From Tessaracoccus sp. OS52 (lineage in GTDB: Bacteria > Actinomycetota > Actinomycetes > Propionibacteriales > Propionibacteriaceae), in NCBI RefSeq assembly GCF_020687685.1, contig NZ_JAJEWM010000001.1:1550001-1614000 (forward strand): a DNA stretch of 64,000 bases, in the 5' to 3' direction. Made by a program: the position numbers and the translations under genes. Under the pieces are notes generated by a model, which did no database searches, had not been told where the DNA came from, and saw only the letters and a program-made list of their open reading frames with translations. This document shows, in pieces, positions 23,930 to 32,430 of the stretch (positions within the stretch are counted from its first letter, which is position 1; each line of letters opens with the position of its first letter).

Positions 23930-25459
23930 GTGGCAAACCGATCGAGGCTCGCGCTCAGCGCGCTGACCTGCACACTCCTGCTGCTGGGGCTGAGTCCCAA
24001 CCCGGCAACTGCTGAAACCCCCACGGGCACCCCGGTCGACGCAGCCGCAAAGTGGCTGCTCGACGAGGCCCCCAACGGGACCCTGCCGAACTTCCTCGGA
24101 GACCCCGACTGGGGACTCACCACCGACGCGGCGCTCGGACTGGCCGCAGTCGGAGCCAGTGAGGTTGAGCTCGAGAAGTTCCGCTCTGCCGTTGAGGGCG
24201 CCATCAGGGACGGCAACTACGGCTACTACGACCTGGGAGATGGATCCACCTACATCGACGCCGGCGGGGTGGCCAAGGTGCTGCTCATTGCCGCGCAGGC
24301 GGGGGCCGACAGCCGCGCGTACGGCGGGCGGGACCTCGTGGCCACCCTCCGGGGTGAACTGGCCGGCGGACGCCTGGCGGGGGCGAACACCTTCGGGCAG
24401 TCCTACGCCATCATGGGCCTGGCCGCGGTCGGCGAGAACGTCGAAGAGGCAGTCTCGTTCCTGCTCCAGCAGCAGTGCCCGAGCGGGGACTTCCGGCTGA
24501 CTCCGTCCACCCAGCCCTGCACGAGTACCGCCGAGAATGCCGATCGGGACACCACCGCCGTCGCCATCCGCGCGCTCCGTGCCGCGGCGGACCTGGGAGC
24601 GGGCGTCGACGTGGAGGCGTCACTGACCAAGGCGGTTGACTGGTTGGTCTCGGACCAGGAGGAGGATGGTGGCTGGATCGGCAGCCGGTGGACGGCTACG
24701 CCCAACACCAACAGCACGGGTCTGGCGGCATACGCGCTCGCCGGTCTGAGCGCGGAGGCGGTCACCAAGGCCGCTGGGTGGACCGCTTCGCTGCAGCTCA
24801 CCAGCGGCGACGACGCCGGGGCCGTCGCGTACGACGCTGATGCCTTCGCCGTGGGGATGTCCCCGAACTCGCGGCCCCAGTGGCACCGCGCCACGTCCCA
24901 GGCGCTGTATGCCCTTGCGGCGGTGGCAGCGGTCGACCCCGAACCCACACCTGAACAGACCCCCACGGCCACGGCCACCGTGACGGCAACCGCAACAGCC
25001 ACCACGACCGTGACGGCGACGGCCGGGGCGCCGACCAGGCCGACCGCCTCACCCGCCCCTGGCCGCGACCTCTACGAGACACCCGGATTCCACACCTCGG
25101 GCGGGCGACGCTGGATGACGGTGTGCGAGCCCTACTCGCTCACCACCAGGTGCTGGACCTACATCTGGGCCTCCGCCGTGCACGAGACGCACACCGGCTT
25201 CGCGCAGGTCCAGGGCTGGCAGTTCAACAACCTCACCTACGTCGCCTCCACCCGCTCGGCGTGGGCCGGCAACCCCCTCGGCAACACGGGCAACTGGGTC
25301 GCTGGCGATGGCCGCAGGTGGCGCACTGAGTGTGACACCGCGGTCTCCGGCCGCAACGGCTGCCGCAGCTACGTGACCGCGAGGGTGATCCAGCGCAGCG
25401 GGGACACCTACCAGTACAAGACCACCGAGATCTTCAACAACATCGTCCGCTTCAGCTGA
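23930..25459 (+). CDS. secreted prenyltransferase/squalene-oxidase-repeat (alpha/alpha toroid) protein 1
   Basis: 509 aa. GTG start after AAAGGA; signal peptide to about residue 28 (ATAET). Residues 35-330 form alpha/alpha-toroid repeats of the prenyltransferase/squalene-oxidase/transcobalamin type: DAAAKWLLDEAPNG, QSYAIMGLAAVG, VAIRALRAA, AVDWLVSDQEEDGGW and TGLAAYALAG. A Thr/Ala/Val-rich linker (TATATVTATAT type) leads to a C-terminal module of about 115 residues built from two GRRW-T-C...C units and two FNN motifs. No cyclase DXDD or farnesyltransferase metal site is evident, so a carrier role like the alpha domain of intrinsic factor is favoured, given the B12 riboswitch directly upstream. 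Confidence 0.82.
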   Translation: MANRSRLALSALTCTLLLLGLSPNPATAETPTGTPVDAAAKWLLDEAPNGTLPNFLGDPDWGLTTDAALGLAAVGASEVELEKFRSAVEGAIRDGNYGYYDLGDGSTYIDAGGVAKVLLIAAQAGADSRAYGGRDLVATLRGELAGGRLAGANTFGQSYAIMGLAAVGENVEEAVSFLLQQQCPSGDFRLTPSTQPCTSTAENADRDTTAVAIRALRAAADLGAGVDVEASLTKAVDWLVSDQEEDGGWIGSRWTATPNTNSTGLAAYALAGLSAEAVTKAAGWTASLQLTSGDDAGAVAYDADAFAVGMSPNSRPQWHRATSQALYALAAVAAVDPEPTPEQTPTATATVTATATATTTVTATAGAPTRPTASPAPGRDLYETPGFHTSGGRRWMTVCEPYSLTTRCWTYIWASAVHETHTGFAQVQGWQFNNLTYVASTRSAWAGNPLGNTGNWVAGDGRRWRTECDTAVSGRNGCRSYVTARVIQRSGDTYQYKTTEIFNNIVRFS

Positions 25460-25478
25460 CCCGATGAAGGAGCCATCC

Positions 25479-26888
25479 GTGACACGCAAACCCTCCGCCG
25501 TACTTGCCCTGGTCGCAGTCGTGACCCTGGTGCTCGGCTTGGCACCACAGTCCGCCAGCGCCGACATCAGCCCCGCCTCCCCAGCCGGCCGGGCTGCCAA
25601 CTGGCTGCTGCGGGAGGCCCGCAACGGCGCCATTCCCCGCTCCGACGGTCAGCCCGACTGGCAGCTGACCTCCGACGCCGTGCTGGGGCTGACCTCTGCC
25701 GGGGCCACGCCCAGCCAACTTGCCCCATTCGTGGCCCGCCTCGAACAGGCGGTTGCCGCCGGACAGTACGGGATGATCGGGACCTTCGTCGACGGCGGGG
25801 CGCTGGCAAAGCTGTTGGTGGTGGCCAACACGACCGGCGCCGACTCCAGCGACTTCGGCGGAGTCGACCTCGTCTCGAAGATCCAGGCGGACGTGGGAGA
25901 TGACGGTCTGGTGGGCAACAGCCAGGTTGCGGGCAACACATTCGGTCAGGCCTACGTCGTCCTCGGGTTGCTGGGCCGTGGCGCCGACGCCCGGTCGGCG
26001 GTCACCGGACTGCTGCAGCAGCAGTGCCCCTCGGGCGACTTCCGCCTGAGCCTGGGGGCCACGGCGTGCTCCACCGGCTCTGCCGCCGCCGACCGCGACG
26101 TCACCGCACTGGCGATCCATGCACTTCGGGCGGCCGAGCGCAAGGGCATGAACGTTTCGGCCCCGCTCGACAAGGCGGTGGAGTGGTTGGCCAAGGATCA
26201 GCTCCCGGGTGGCGGCTGGGTGGGCGGTTCGAGCACGAACGTCGCGAACAGCAACACCACGGGGCTTGCGGTTCAAGCGCTCGCCGGAATCAAACCGATG
26301 GTGGTCTCCAGGGCCGCCGGGTTCACCAAGTCGCTGCAGGTGACCGGCGGAACCGACGACGGCGCAGTCGCCTACACCGCAGCCGCACTCGCTAAGGGCA
26401 CGGCGACGAACCTGTTCCAGTGGCACCGCGCCACCGCCCAGGCGATCTTCGCGCTCGCGCAATGGGACGTCTACACCGTCGAGGGCACCCACAACTACAA
26501 CGGACGCCAGTGGCGCACCGACTGTGAGCCCTACTCGCAGACGTTCCGCTGCCGAACCGACATCCACGCCACCACGGTGGTCAACGACGGCGGACAGCTG
26601 GTCAAGACCACGGGCTGGACCTTCAACAACCTGACCTACCTGGCCTCTCCACGCTCGCTCTGGTCCTCCAACCCGCTCGGGGCCTACGGCCGGGTGAAGG
26701 GGACGGCGACGTGGACTGCCATCGACGGCCGACGTTGGCGCACCGAGTGCGACCAACCCAACACGGGACGAAACGGCTGTCGAAGTGAGGTCTGGGTGCG
26801 CTTCGTCGCAGCCACCCAGACTTCGAGTGGTTGGACCTATGGCATGAGGGAGGACTGGGTCTTCAACAACATCGTCAAGTTCAGCTAG
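25479..26888 (+). CDS. secreted prenyltransferase/squalene-oxidase-repeat (alpha/alpha toroid) protein 2
   Basis: 469 aa, a paralogue of the preceding gene sharing NTFGQ-YV/YA, LLQQQCPSGDFRL, the FQWHRATAQAI end of the toroid and the same C-terminal module (GRQWRTDCEPYSQTFRC, NNLTYLASPRS, GRRWRTECD, FNNIVKFS). It lacks the long Thr/Ala linker, so toroid and module are joined directly. AAGGAG lies 6 bases before GTG 25479, which is preferred to ATG 25464. The signal peptide ends at about SASAD. It is co-transcribed from riboswitch 2. The stop overlaps the convergent dprA by 8 bases. Confidence 0.82.
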   Translation: MTRKPSAVLALVAVVTLVLGLAPQSASADISPASPAGRAANWLLREARNGAIPRSDGQPDWQLTSDAVLGLTSAGATPSQLAPFVARLEQAVAAGQYGMIGTFVDGGALAKLLVVANTTGADSSDFGGVDLVSKIQADVGDDGLVGNSQVAGNTFGQAYVVLGLLGRGADARSAVTGLLQQQCPSGDFRLSLGATACSTGSAAADRDVTALAIHALRAAERKGMNVSAPLDKAVEWLAKDQLPGGGWVGGSSTNVANSNTTGLAVQALAGIKPMVVSRAAGFTKSLQVTGGTDDGAVAYTAAALAKGTATNLFQWHRATAQAIFALAQWDVYTVEGTHNYNGRQWRTDCEPYSQTFRCRTDIHATTVVNDGGQLVKTTGWTFNNLTYLASPRSLWSSNPLGAYGRVKGTATWTAIDGRRWRTECDQPNTGRNGCRSEVWVRFVAATQTSSGWTYGMREDWVFNNIVKFS

Positions 26889-28008
26889 CCACCTCCGCCC
26901 CGGGCCTGCCGGGCAACCGCCAGGCCTGGGGCCCCGCCTCCTCCAGCCAGCCCCCCTCCACGAGTTCATCGACCCCAGCCAGCGCGTCGGAGACGCCGAG
27001 CCCGGTGCGGGCACACAACTCGGCCACCCCCACCGCCTCCCGCGGGCTCAGCGCTTCGCGCAGCAGCTTGAGTTCCGGCGCCAACCTGTCGAAGCTCGTG
27101 TCCTCGCCACGAAGTGGCAATTCGTCCTGGGGCGTCAGCGGTTGCAGCAGCGCCATGACCTCGGCCGGCGTGGTCACCAAGGTGGCGGCCGCGTCGCGGA
27201 TCAGCCGATTCGGCGTGGCGGACATGGACGACGTGACGGCTCCAGGCACGGCCATCACGACCCGCCCCAGTTCAGCGGCCCAAGCAGCAGTGTTCTTGGC
27301 ACCCGACCTGGCCGCCGCCTCCACCACGATCAGTCCCGCGCAGAGGGCCGCGATCAAGCGGTTGCGGGCCAGGAAACTCGCCTTGATGGGGCGCGATCCG
27401 GGCGGGACCTCCGAGACGACAGCACCGTTGGCAAGGATGGCGTTCATCAGAGAGCTGTTTGCGACCGGGTAGGGCACGTCGACGCCGCTGGCAAGGACGG
27501 CCACCGTTGGCCGTCTGGCCATCAGCGCACCCCGGTGGGCGGCAGCGTCGATCCCGAACGCCAGCCCTGAGACGATGACGTGCCCACAGGAGGCCAGGTC
27601 ACCCGCCCAGTCCGTGGCCACATGGGAACCGTAGGATGTGGCGGCCCGGGCCCCGACGAGCGCAATCCCGCCCTCGGCACCCTTCAGGGAGAGCGTCCCA
27701 CGAACCCAAAGTCCAAGCGGGGCTCCTCCGTCCCCCGAGAGACTGGCAGCAGCCAGGTCCTGCAGGCTCCCCGGCCACTCCTGATCCCCGGGGACCAGGA
27801 ACCGCGCCCCAGCCACCGCGGTAGCGGTGCGAAGCTGCTCGGGATCGATCGCTGCAGCCTTGCGTCCCCAACGCGTCTCCTCACCCGTCCGCCGGACGGC
27901 CTCCCATACCTCCACCGCCCCATCTGCCCCGACGAGCCGCCCCAGTTCGACGTTGCCCATCGGCTGCAACGCGCACAGTGCCATGCGTGCCGTCCGCTCG
28001 TCCAGCAT
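26881..28008 (-). CDS. dprA: DNA-processing protein DprA
   Basis: 375 aa. It protects incoming single-stranded DNA and loads RecA in natural transformation. The Rossmann core is seen in ALVGARAATSYG, SGLAFGIDAAAHRGAL, VLASGVDVPYP and ARNRLIAAL, and a C-terminal winged-helix region ends the protein. The ATG overlaps the comM stop (ATGA), the usual comM-dprA pairing. The open frame upstream of 28008 belongs to comM on another frame and is not part of the protein. Confidence 0.95.
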   Translation of the reverse strand: MLDERTARMALCALQPMGNVELGRLVGADGAVEVWEAVRRTGEETRWGRKAAAIDPEQLRTATAVAGARFLVPGDQEWPGSLQDLAAASLSGDGGAPLGLWVRGTLSLKGAEGGIALVGARAATSYGSHVATDWAGDLASCGHVIVSGLAFGIDAAAHRGALMARRPTVAVLASGVDVPYPVANSSLMNAILANGAVVSEVPPGSRPIKASFLARNRLIAALCAGLIVVEAAARSGAKNTAAWAAELGRVVMAVPGAVTSSMSATPNRLIRDAAATLVTTPAEVMALLQPLTPQDELPLRGEDTSFDRLAPELKLLREALSPREAVGVAELCARTGLGVSDALAGVDELVEGGWLEEAGPQAWRLPGRPGAEVAS

Positions 28009-29531
28009 CAGGCTGCCTCCACCAGTTCGCCCTGCCGCATCTGCATGGCCACGCGGAGGTTGGCCGAGGAGACGGTGTCCTGGCCCTTCAGGTCCGCCAC
28101 GGTCCACGCCAGCCTCAGCACCTTGTCGAGACCGCGGTGACTGAGCGAGCCACGGGCAAGGGCCCGTTCCAATGGGGTGATGTCGGCGGGCAGGGGCAAC
28201 TGCTTGCGCAGATGGGAGCCCGGCACCTCGCCGTTGGTGCTCCAAGGCGTCCCCCGCAGACGCGAGGCCTGCCGCGCCCTTGCCTCAAGCACCCTCCCCA
28301 GCACACTCGCGCTGGACTCAGGCTGATCAACCGTCTCCCCGAGGAACGCGCGCTTGAGCGGGAGCATCTGGTGCCGGATGTCGATCCGGTCGAGGATCGG
28401 ACCGGACAGCCTCTCCTGGTAACGCCGCACCTGCCTGGGAAGACAGGTGCACTCCCTACCCGCCACGCCCGAGTTCCCGCACTGGCACGGGTTGGCGGCA
28501 AGGACCAGCTGGAAGCGCGCCGGATAGCGGACCTGCTGGTTGGCCCGGGCTATGGTGACCCAGCCGCTCTCGAGCGGGGTGCGCAACGAATCAAGCAGCT
28601 TGGTGCCGAACTCCGGCGCCTCGTCCAGGAACAGCACGCCGCGGTGCGCGAGCGAGATGGAACCGGGCCGGATCTCCTTGCCACCGCCGATCAGGCTGGC
28701 CATGGTGCAGTTGTGGTGAGGATCCGAGTAGGGAGGACGAACCAGGAGCCTGGAACCGATGTCAAACCCGGCCAACGAGTGGATCGCGGACACCTCAACC
28801 GCCTCACTGGCCGAGAGTTCCGGCAGGATGCTGGGCAACCGGGCCGCGAGCATCGTCTTCCCGACGCCGGGAGACCCGTGCAGGTAGACGTGATGCCGTC
28901 CGGCAGCAGCGACCTCAAGCACCCAGCGGCCGTCAGCATGTCCATGGACGTCGGCAAGGTCCAGATTCGGTTCGCGCGACGCGGTTGACTCCCCAGTCCC
29001 CTCCGTGTCGGTGTGGGTTCGGCGGCCCGCCATGACATCCTGCAGGTCCCGCAGGTGCGACACCGGCCAGATCTCCAACCCCGGCACCAGTGCGGCCTCT
29101 CCCGCCTGCCCGGCCGGCACCACGGCCTTCTCGAAGCCCGCGCGAGAGGCGGCCAGCAATGCGGGCAGAATGCCCCTGACCCGCCGGACCCGACCGTTGA
29201 GGCCAAGTTCTCCGAGGAAGACGAAACGTCTCACCTCGTTTCGCGACAGACTTCCGGTGCAGGCCATCGTGGCCGCAGCGATCGCGAGGTCGAAATGAGT
29301 GCCATGCTTCGGCAGGCTGGCCGGTGAGAGATTGATGGTCAGCAGGACCTTTGGGAACTCATACCCCGAGGCCATCACTGCGGCCTTGACGCGTTCCTTG
29401 GCTTCGTTGAGGGATGCGTCCGGCAGGCCGACGACGACTACGCGAGGGAGTCCGCCGCCGAGAGCGGCCTCGACCTCCACCACGGATCCCTCGACACCCG
29501 AAAGGGCCACGGACCATGACGAGGCCGTCAT
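28008..29531 (-). CDS. comM: YifB family Mg chelatase-like AAA ATPase (ComM)
   Basis: 507 aa. An N-terminal Lon-like fold (VVVGLPDASLNEAKERVKAA region), then an AAA+ domain with Walker A GSPGVGKTMLA, Walker B GVLFLDEAPEF and the cysteine-rich insert NPCQCGNSG...CTCLP, and a C-terminal Mg-chelatase lid. In other bacteria ComM is a helicase aiding integration of heterologous DNA. The start overlaps the yraN stop and the stop overlaps the dprA start. Confidence 0.95.
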   Translation of the reverse strand: MTASSWSVALSGVEGSVVEVEAALGGGLPRVVVVGLPDASLNEAKERVKAAVMASGYEFPKVLLTINLSPASLPKHGTHFDLAIAAATMACTGSLSRNEVRRFVFLGELGLNGRVRRVRGILPALLAASRAGFEKAVVPAGQAGEAALVPGLEIWPVSHLRDLQDVMAGRRTHTDTEGTGESTASREPNLDLADVHGHADGRWVLEVAAAGRHHVYLHGSPGVGKTMLAARLPSILPELSASEAVEVSAIHSLAGFDIGSRLLVRPPYSDPHHNCTMASLIGGGKEIRPGSISLAHRGVLFLDEAPEFGTKLLDSLRTPLESGWVTIARANQQVRYPARFQLVLAANPCQCGNSGVAGRECTCLPRQVRRYQERLSGPILDRIDIRHQMLPLKRAFLGETVDQPESSASVLGRVLEARARQASRLRGTPWSTNGEVPGSHLRKQLPLPADITPLERALARGSLSHRGLDKVLRLAWTVADLKGQDTVSSANLRVAMQMRQGELVEAA

Positions 29532-29905
29532 CGCTCACCGATCCCACGCACATGGGTGAGGTCCTCGCCGCCGTCGGGTGGCAGGACCAGGCCGATTGCG
29601 TCGACGCGGATGTTGCGTGCGTGAGCATCACGGTCCCGGAGCCAGGCCATCGCCAGTCCCCGCAACCGCGCTGCCTTCGCGTACGTGATGGTCTCCAGAG
29701 GATGCCCGAAACCCGTCCCCGATCTGGTCTTGACCTCCACGAAGACCAGCGTGTCCGAATCCGGGTCATGGGCAACCAGATCCAGTTCGCCCTCCCGGCA
29801 GCGCCAGTTGCGGTCCACGACCCGCCAGCCCAGCTCCGTCACGTATGCGGCTGCCCGTTCCTCACCGCGTTGGGCCAGCGCTCGGGCCCGTGCATTGATC
29901 GACAT
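29528..29905 (-). CDS. YraN family protein (UPF0102, endonuclease-like)
   Basis: 125 aa from ATG 29905. The restriction-endonuclease-like fold is marked by GEERAAAYV, NWRCREGELDLVAHD and FVEVKTRSG, the E-D-EVK pattern of the UPF0102 family. Function uncertain; it habitually adjoins comM/dprA and rnhB, as here. An in-frame extension to 30118 is unlikely because it overlaps the DUF2469 gene and lacks similarity. Confidence 0.92.
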   Translation of the reverse strand: MSINARARALAQRGEERAAAYVTELGWRVVDRNWRCREGELDLVAHDPDSDTLVFVEVKTRSGTGFGHPLETITYAKAARLRGLAMAWLRDRDAHARNIRVDAIGLVLPPDGGEDLTHVRGIGER

Positions 29906-30000
29906 CTCGACCACCTCCGGCAGACACTCTGGTTGTCCCGGACGGGCGAACTCCTTTGTCCACAGCCTTTCGACAAGCCAAGTGCAACCTGACAGAAGGC

Positions 30001-30315
30001 TCAGGACTTGTCGTCTGGGACCTGGAAGTCGGAGTGCGCGATCTCCTCGATCGAGACGTCGCGGAAGGTCAGCACCTTGGCGGACTTGACGAACCTTGCC
30101 GGGCGGTACATGTCCCACACCCAGGCGTCCCCCATGGACACCTCGTAGTAGACGTCACCGCCCTCGGTTCGGACCTTGAGGTCGACCGCGTTGCACAGGT
30201 AGAACCGTCGCTCGGTCTCCACCGCGTAGGTGAAGATGCTCACGACATCCTTGTACTCGCGGTACAGGTCGAGTTCCAGCTTGCTCTCGTACTGTTCCAG
30301 GTCCTCGGCGCTCAT
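30001..30315 (-). CDS. DUF2469 domain-containing protein
   Basis: 104 aa, starting MSAEDLEQYESKLELDLYRE and containing SIFTYAVETERRFYLCN and VSMGDAWVWDMYRP, diagnostic of DUF2469, a conserved actinobacterial family. Function unknown. The ATG overlaps the rnhB stop. About 95 bases separate it from yraN. Confidence 0.92.
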   Translation of the reverse strand: MSAEDLEQYESKLELDLYREYKDVVSIFTYAVETERRFYLCNAVDLKVRTEGGDVYYEVSMGDAWVWDMYRPARFVKSAKVLTFRDVSIEEIAHSDFQVPDDKS

Positions 30316-30944
30316 GGTGTGCCAACTCTAGCCGTTCTGGCCACGTTCTCGAATCGCCAGCGATGGATCGGGGATGGTCCGTGCTCATCGAGGGCACGCT
30401 GGTGGGCGGAGGTGCAGTACCCCTTGTGGACGGCGAAGCCGTACTCGGGGAACTCTTGGTCGAATGCCACCATCATGGCGTCCCTCGCCACCTTCGCGAC
30501 GATGGAGGCGGCCGAGACGCAGGCCGCCACCTTGTCACCCTTCCAGATGGCCAGCCCGGGGGCGCCGATGCCATCCACGGGGAATCCGTCAGTCAGGACG
30601 AACGCAGGACGCACCGCCAATCGGGCCACGGCGCGGCGCAGGCCGGCGAGGTCAGCCTGGTGCATGCCGAGCGCATCGCACTCCTCGTTGGGAACCACGG
30701 CCACCTCAACCGCGATCGCCCTGCGACGGATCTCCACATCCAGCCGCTCTCTGGCTGCAGCGGTGAGGACCTTGGAGTCGTCGAGTCCCTTGATCGGGCG
30801 GTTCGGATCCAGGATGACGGCGGCCGCTACCAGGGGACCGGCGCAAGCTCCCCTGCCCGCCTCGTCGGCACCGGCCACGGGCGCGAGGCCTGCGCGGTCC
30901 AGGGCTCTCTCGTAGCCGTAGGGTCCTCTTCCTGGCCGCAACAC
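30312..30944 (-). CDS. rnhB: ribonuclease HII
   Basis: 210 aa. Removes RNA from RNA/DNA hybrids, including single ribonucleotides. The type-2 RNase H catalytic residues are present in AGADEAGRG (Asp-Glu), the Asp in VLTDGFPV and the downstream acidic residue in AKVARDAMM. The GTG at 30944 begins one base after the lepB stop. Homologues start close to this point (about GYERALDRAGL), so a slightly later start cannot be excluded. Confidence 0.94.
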   Translation of the reverse strand: MLRPGRGPYGYERALDRAGLAPVAGADEAGRGACAGPLVAAAVILDPNRPIKGLDDSKVLTAAARERLDVEIRRRAIAVEVAVVPNEECDALGMHQADLAGLRRAVARLAVRPAFVLTDGFPVDGIGAPGLAIWKGDKVAACVSAASIVAKVARDAMMVAFDQEFPEYGFAVHKGYCTSAHQRALDEHGPSPIHRWRFENVARTARVGTP

Positions 30945-30945
30945 G

Positions 30946-31833
30946 TCAGCACCCCGGGTTGGCTTCGATGATCTCGGCCTGCTCGGGCGCCGGGAACTCC
31001 GGGTCCGGAATGGTGGAGAAGGTCTGGGGCACCGAGAACGTCGAGAGCCGGTCCAGCGGGGCGACGATGGCGACGGCAGCGCCCACCACGTTCTCCACCG
31101 GGACGAAGGCGTCCGACCCGGGCGCATCCCCCTGGCTGTGGTTGGTGAGCCTGCACCGGGAGTCCGCCGACTGGTTGCGGTGGTCTCCCATGACGAAGAT
31201 GTGGTCGGCCGGGACGACGATCTCGAACGGCACGGTGGCCGGTGCCACTTGCACGCCACTCTCCGAATAGAGATAGGCGGACTCCTCCAGCGGGGTGCCG
31301 TTGACAGTGATGCGCCCCTCGTCGTCAGGGAACTTGACCCGGTCCCCCGGCATCCCGATCACGCGCTTGATCAGGTGCTCGACGCTGGAGTTGGGCAGGA
31401 CTCCGATGAACTCCAGAGCCCGCTCCAGGGCGTTGTCCCTGGGTGTGGCTGGCGCCAGCCAGTTGTGCGGGTCCTCGAACACGACGACGTCGCCACGCTG
31501 GAAACCGCCGAACTTGGCCACCACCACCCTGTCGTTGATCAGCAGGGTGTTCTCCATGCTCCCGCTGGGGATGATGAACATCTGGGCCACGAAACCGCGC
31601 AGCAGGGTGGAGATGACGAGCGCCCCGATGAGGATGACGGCTCCCTCGCCGAGCCATCCGAGGGCCCGCCTGCCGAAGGACCTCTCCTTCGCCGCCCGTC
31701 TGGGAGCTTCCGCCTTCGCTGGTTCCCCGACGCTTGGCTGTTCTTCGGAATGCACAGGTTGCGCCCCTTCAGTCGCTGATGGCGGCAACGCCGCTGCACT
31801 GGATGATACCGCCGGATGACTGGCCGACCTCAC
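30946..31833 (-). CDS. lepB: signal peptidase I
   Basis: 295 aa. Membrane-bound Ser/Lys protease that cleaves Sec and Tat signal peptides. A cytoplasmic Pro/Ala-rich N-terminus is followed by one TM helix (about 63-85), catalytic Ser92 in IIPSGSMENTL, catalytic Lys156 in LIKRVIGMPGD, and the FVMGDHRNQSADSR box. The start is GTG 31833. GTG 31755 is a credible alternative: it has AAGGGG upstream, and a TATCAT -10-like element lies inside the longer frame after the rplS terminator. Confidence 0.94.
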   Translation of the reverse strand: MRSASHPAVSSSAAALPPSATEGAQPVHSEEQPSVGEPAKAEAPRRAAKERSFGRRALGWLGEGAVILIGALVISTLLRGFVAQMFIIPSGSMENTLLINDRVVVAKFGGFQRGDVVVFEDPHNWLAPATPRDNALERALEFIGVLPNSSVEHLIKRVIGMPGDRVKFPDDEGRITVNGTPLEESAYLYSESGVQVAPATVPFEIVVPADHIFVMGDHRNQSADSRCRLTNHSQGDAPGSDAFVPVENVVGAAVAIVAPLDRLSTFSVPQTFSTIPDPEFPAPEQAEIIEANPGC

Positions 31834-31852
31834 AGCCGCTCCGGCAACGGCA

Positions 31853-31882
31853 AGGGCCGCCGGTCGAAGACCGACGGCCCGA
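31853..31882 (-). terminator. intrinsic terminator of rplS
   Basis: On the minus strand GGGCCGTCGG pairs with CCGGCGGCCC (one G-U) around a TCTTCGA loop, about 20-50 bases after the rplS stop. The following tail is only weakly T-rich. It separates rplS from lepB. Confidence 0.65.
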
Positions 31883-31901
31883 TGCCATGGAGACAGTGGG
31901 T

Positions 31902-32249
31902 TCAGCGCTTCTCGCGGATCTTGGCCGCCTTGCCGCGCAGGCCGCGCAGGTAGTACAGCTTCGCGCGACGGACGTCACCGCGACGCTCCACCTCGATCCT
32001 GTCGATGATGGGGCTGTGCAGCGGGAAGGTACGCTCCACGCCGACGCCGAAGCTCACCTTGCGGACGGTGAAGGCCTCTTGGACGCCACCGGCGTTGCGG
32101 GCGATGACCACACCGGCGAACACCTGGACGCGCGAGCGTGAGCCCTCGACGACCTTCACGTGGACCTTGACGGAGTCACCGGCCCGGAAGGCTGGGATGT
32201 CGTCGCGGAGGGAAGCCTTGTCCAGCTCCTGGATAAGCACGTTTGTCAT
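31902..32249 (-). CDS. rplS: 50S ribosomal protein L19
   Basis: 115 aa, sits at the 30S-50S interface. It begins [21 protein letters not shown] and has FAGVVIARN and the C-terminal [20 protein letters not shown] typical of bL19. The ATG at 32249 is chosen; an upstream in-frame ATG at 32276 adds nine unrelated residues. In most actinobacteria it directly follows trmD; here an sdh operon lies between them. Confidence 0.97.
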   Translation of the reverse strand: MTNVLIQELDKASLRDDIPAFRAGDSVKVHVKVVEGSRSRVQVFAGVVIARNAGGVQEAFTVRKVSFGVGVERTFPLHSPIIDRIEVERRGDVRRAKLYYLRGLRGKAAKIREKR

Positions 32250-32364
32250 GTTGTCCTCGTCAGTGCCACAGGTCACCGCGGTTTGGTTGGTTCACGCTCA
32301 TCCCAGACGATCCCCCCGTGGCAGGAGCTGGTGCGAGCCGGTTGCCCAGTGGCAACAGCTAGTG

Positions 32365-32394
32365 ATTATGCCACAACGCAGGCGGGCGGGCCAA
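32365..32394 (-). promoter_or_regulatory. probable rplS promoter
   Basis: On the minus strand TTGGCC (32394-32389) and CATAAT (32370-32365) are separated by 18 bases, inside the sdhB terminator region. A 6-bp hairpin, GTTGCC-ACTG-GGCAAC, follows just downstream (32356-32341) in the leader. Motif matching only. Confidence 0.4.
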
Positions 32395-32414
32395 AGCGAA
32401 TGCCTGGCCCGCCC
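32384..32414 (-). terminator. terminator of the sdhCAB operon
   Basis: A perfect 9-bp stem, GGGCGGGCC (32384-32392) with GGCCCGCCC (32406-32414), and a 13-base loop, 17 bases beyond the sdhB stop. There is no strong T tract, so it may act as a stalling or 3'-stabilising hairpin. Confidence 0.6.
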
Positions 32415-32430
32415 TTGCGCGCTGGTGGTC

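Noticed and set aside
24955-25050. GACGGC/ACGGCAAC-like short repeats that could be mistaken for a repeat array
   Set aside because: They encode the Thr/Ala/Val linker of the first toroid protein and have no spacer structure, so this is not a CRISPR or regulatory repeat.
23930-26888. Terpene or squalene cyclase function for the toroid proteins
   Set aside because: Both have signal peptides and no evident DXDD acid motif or prenyltransferase zinc site, and the B12 riboswitch context argues for a carrier role.
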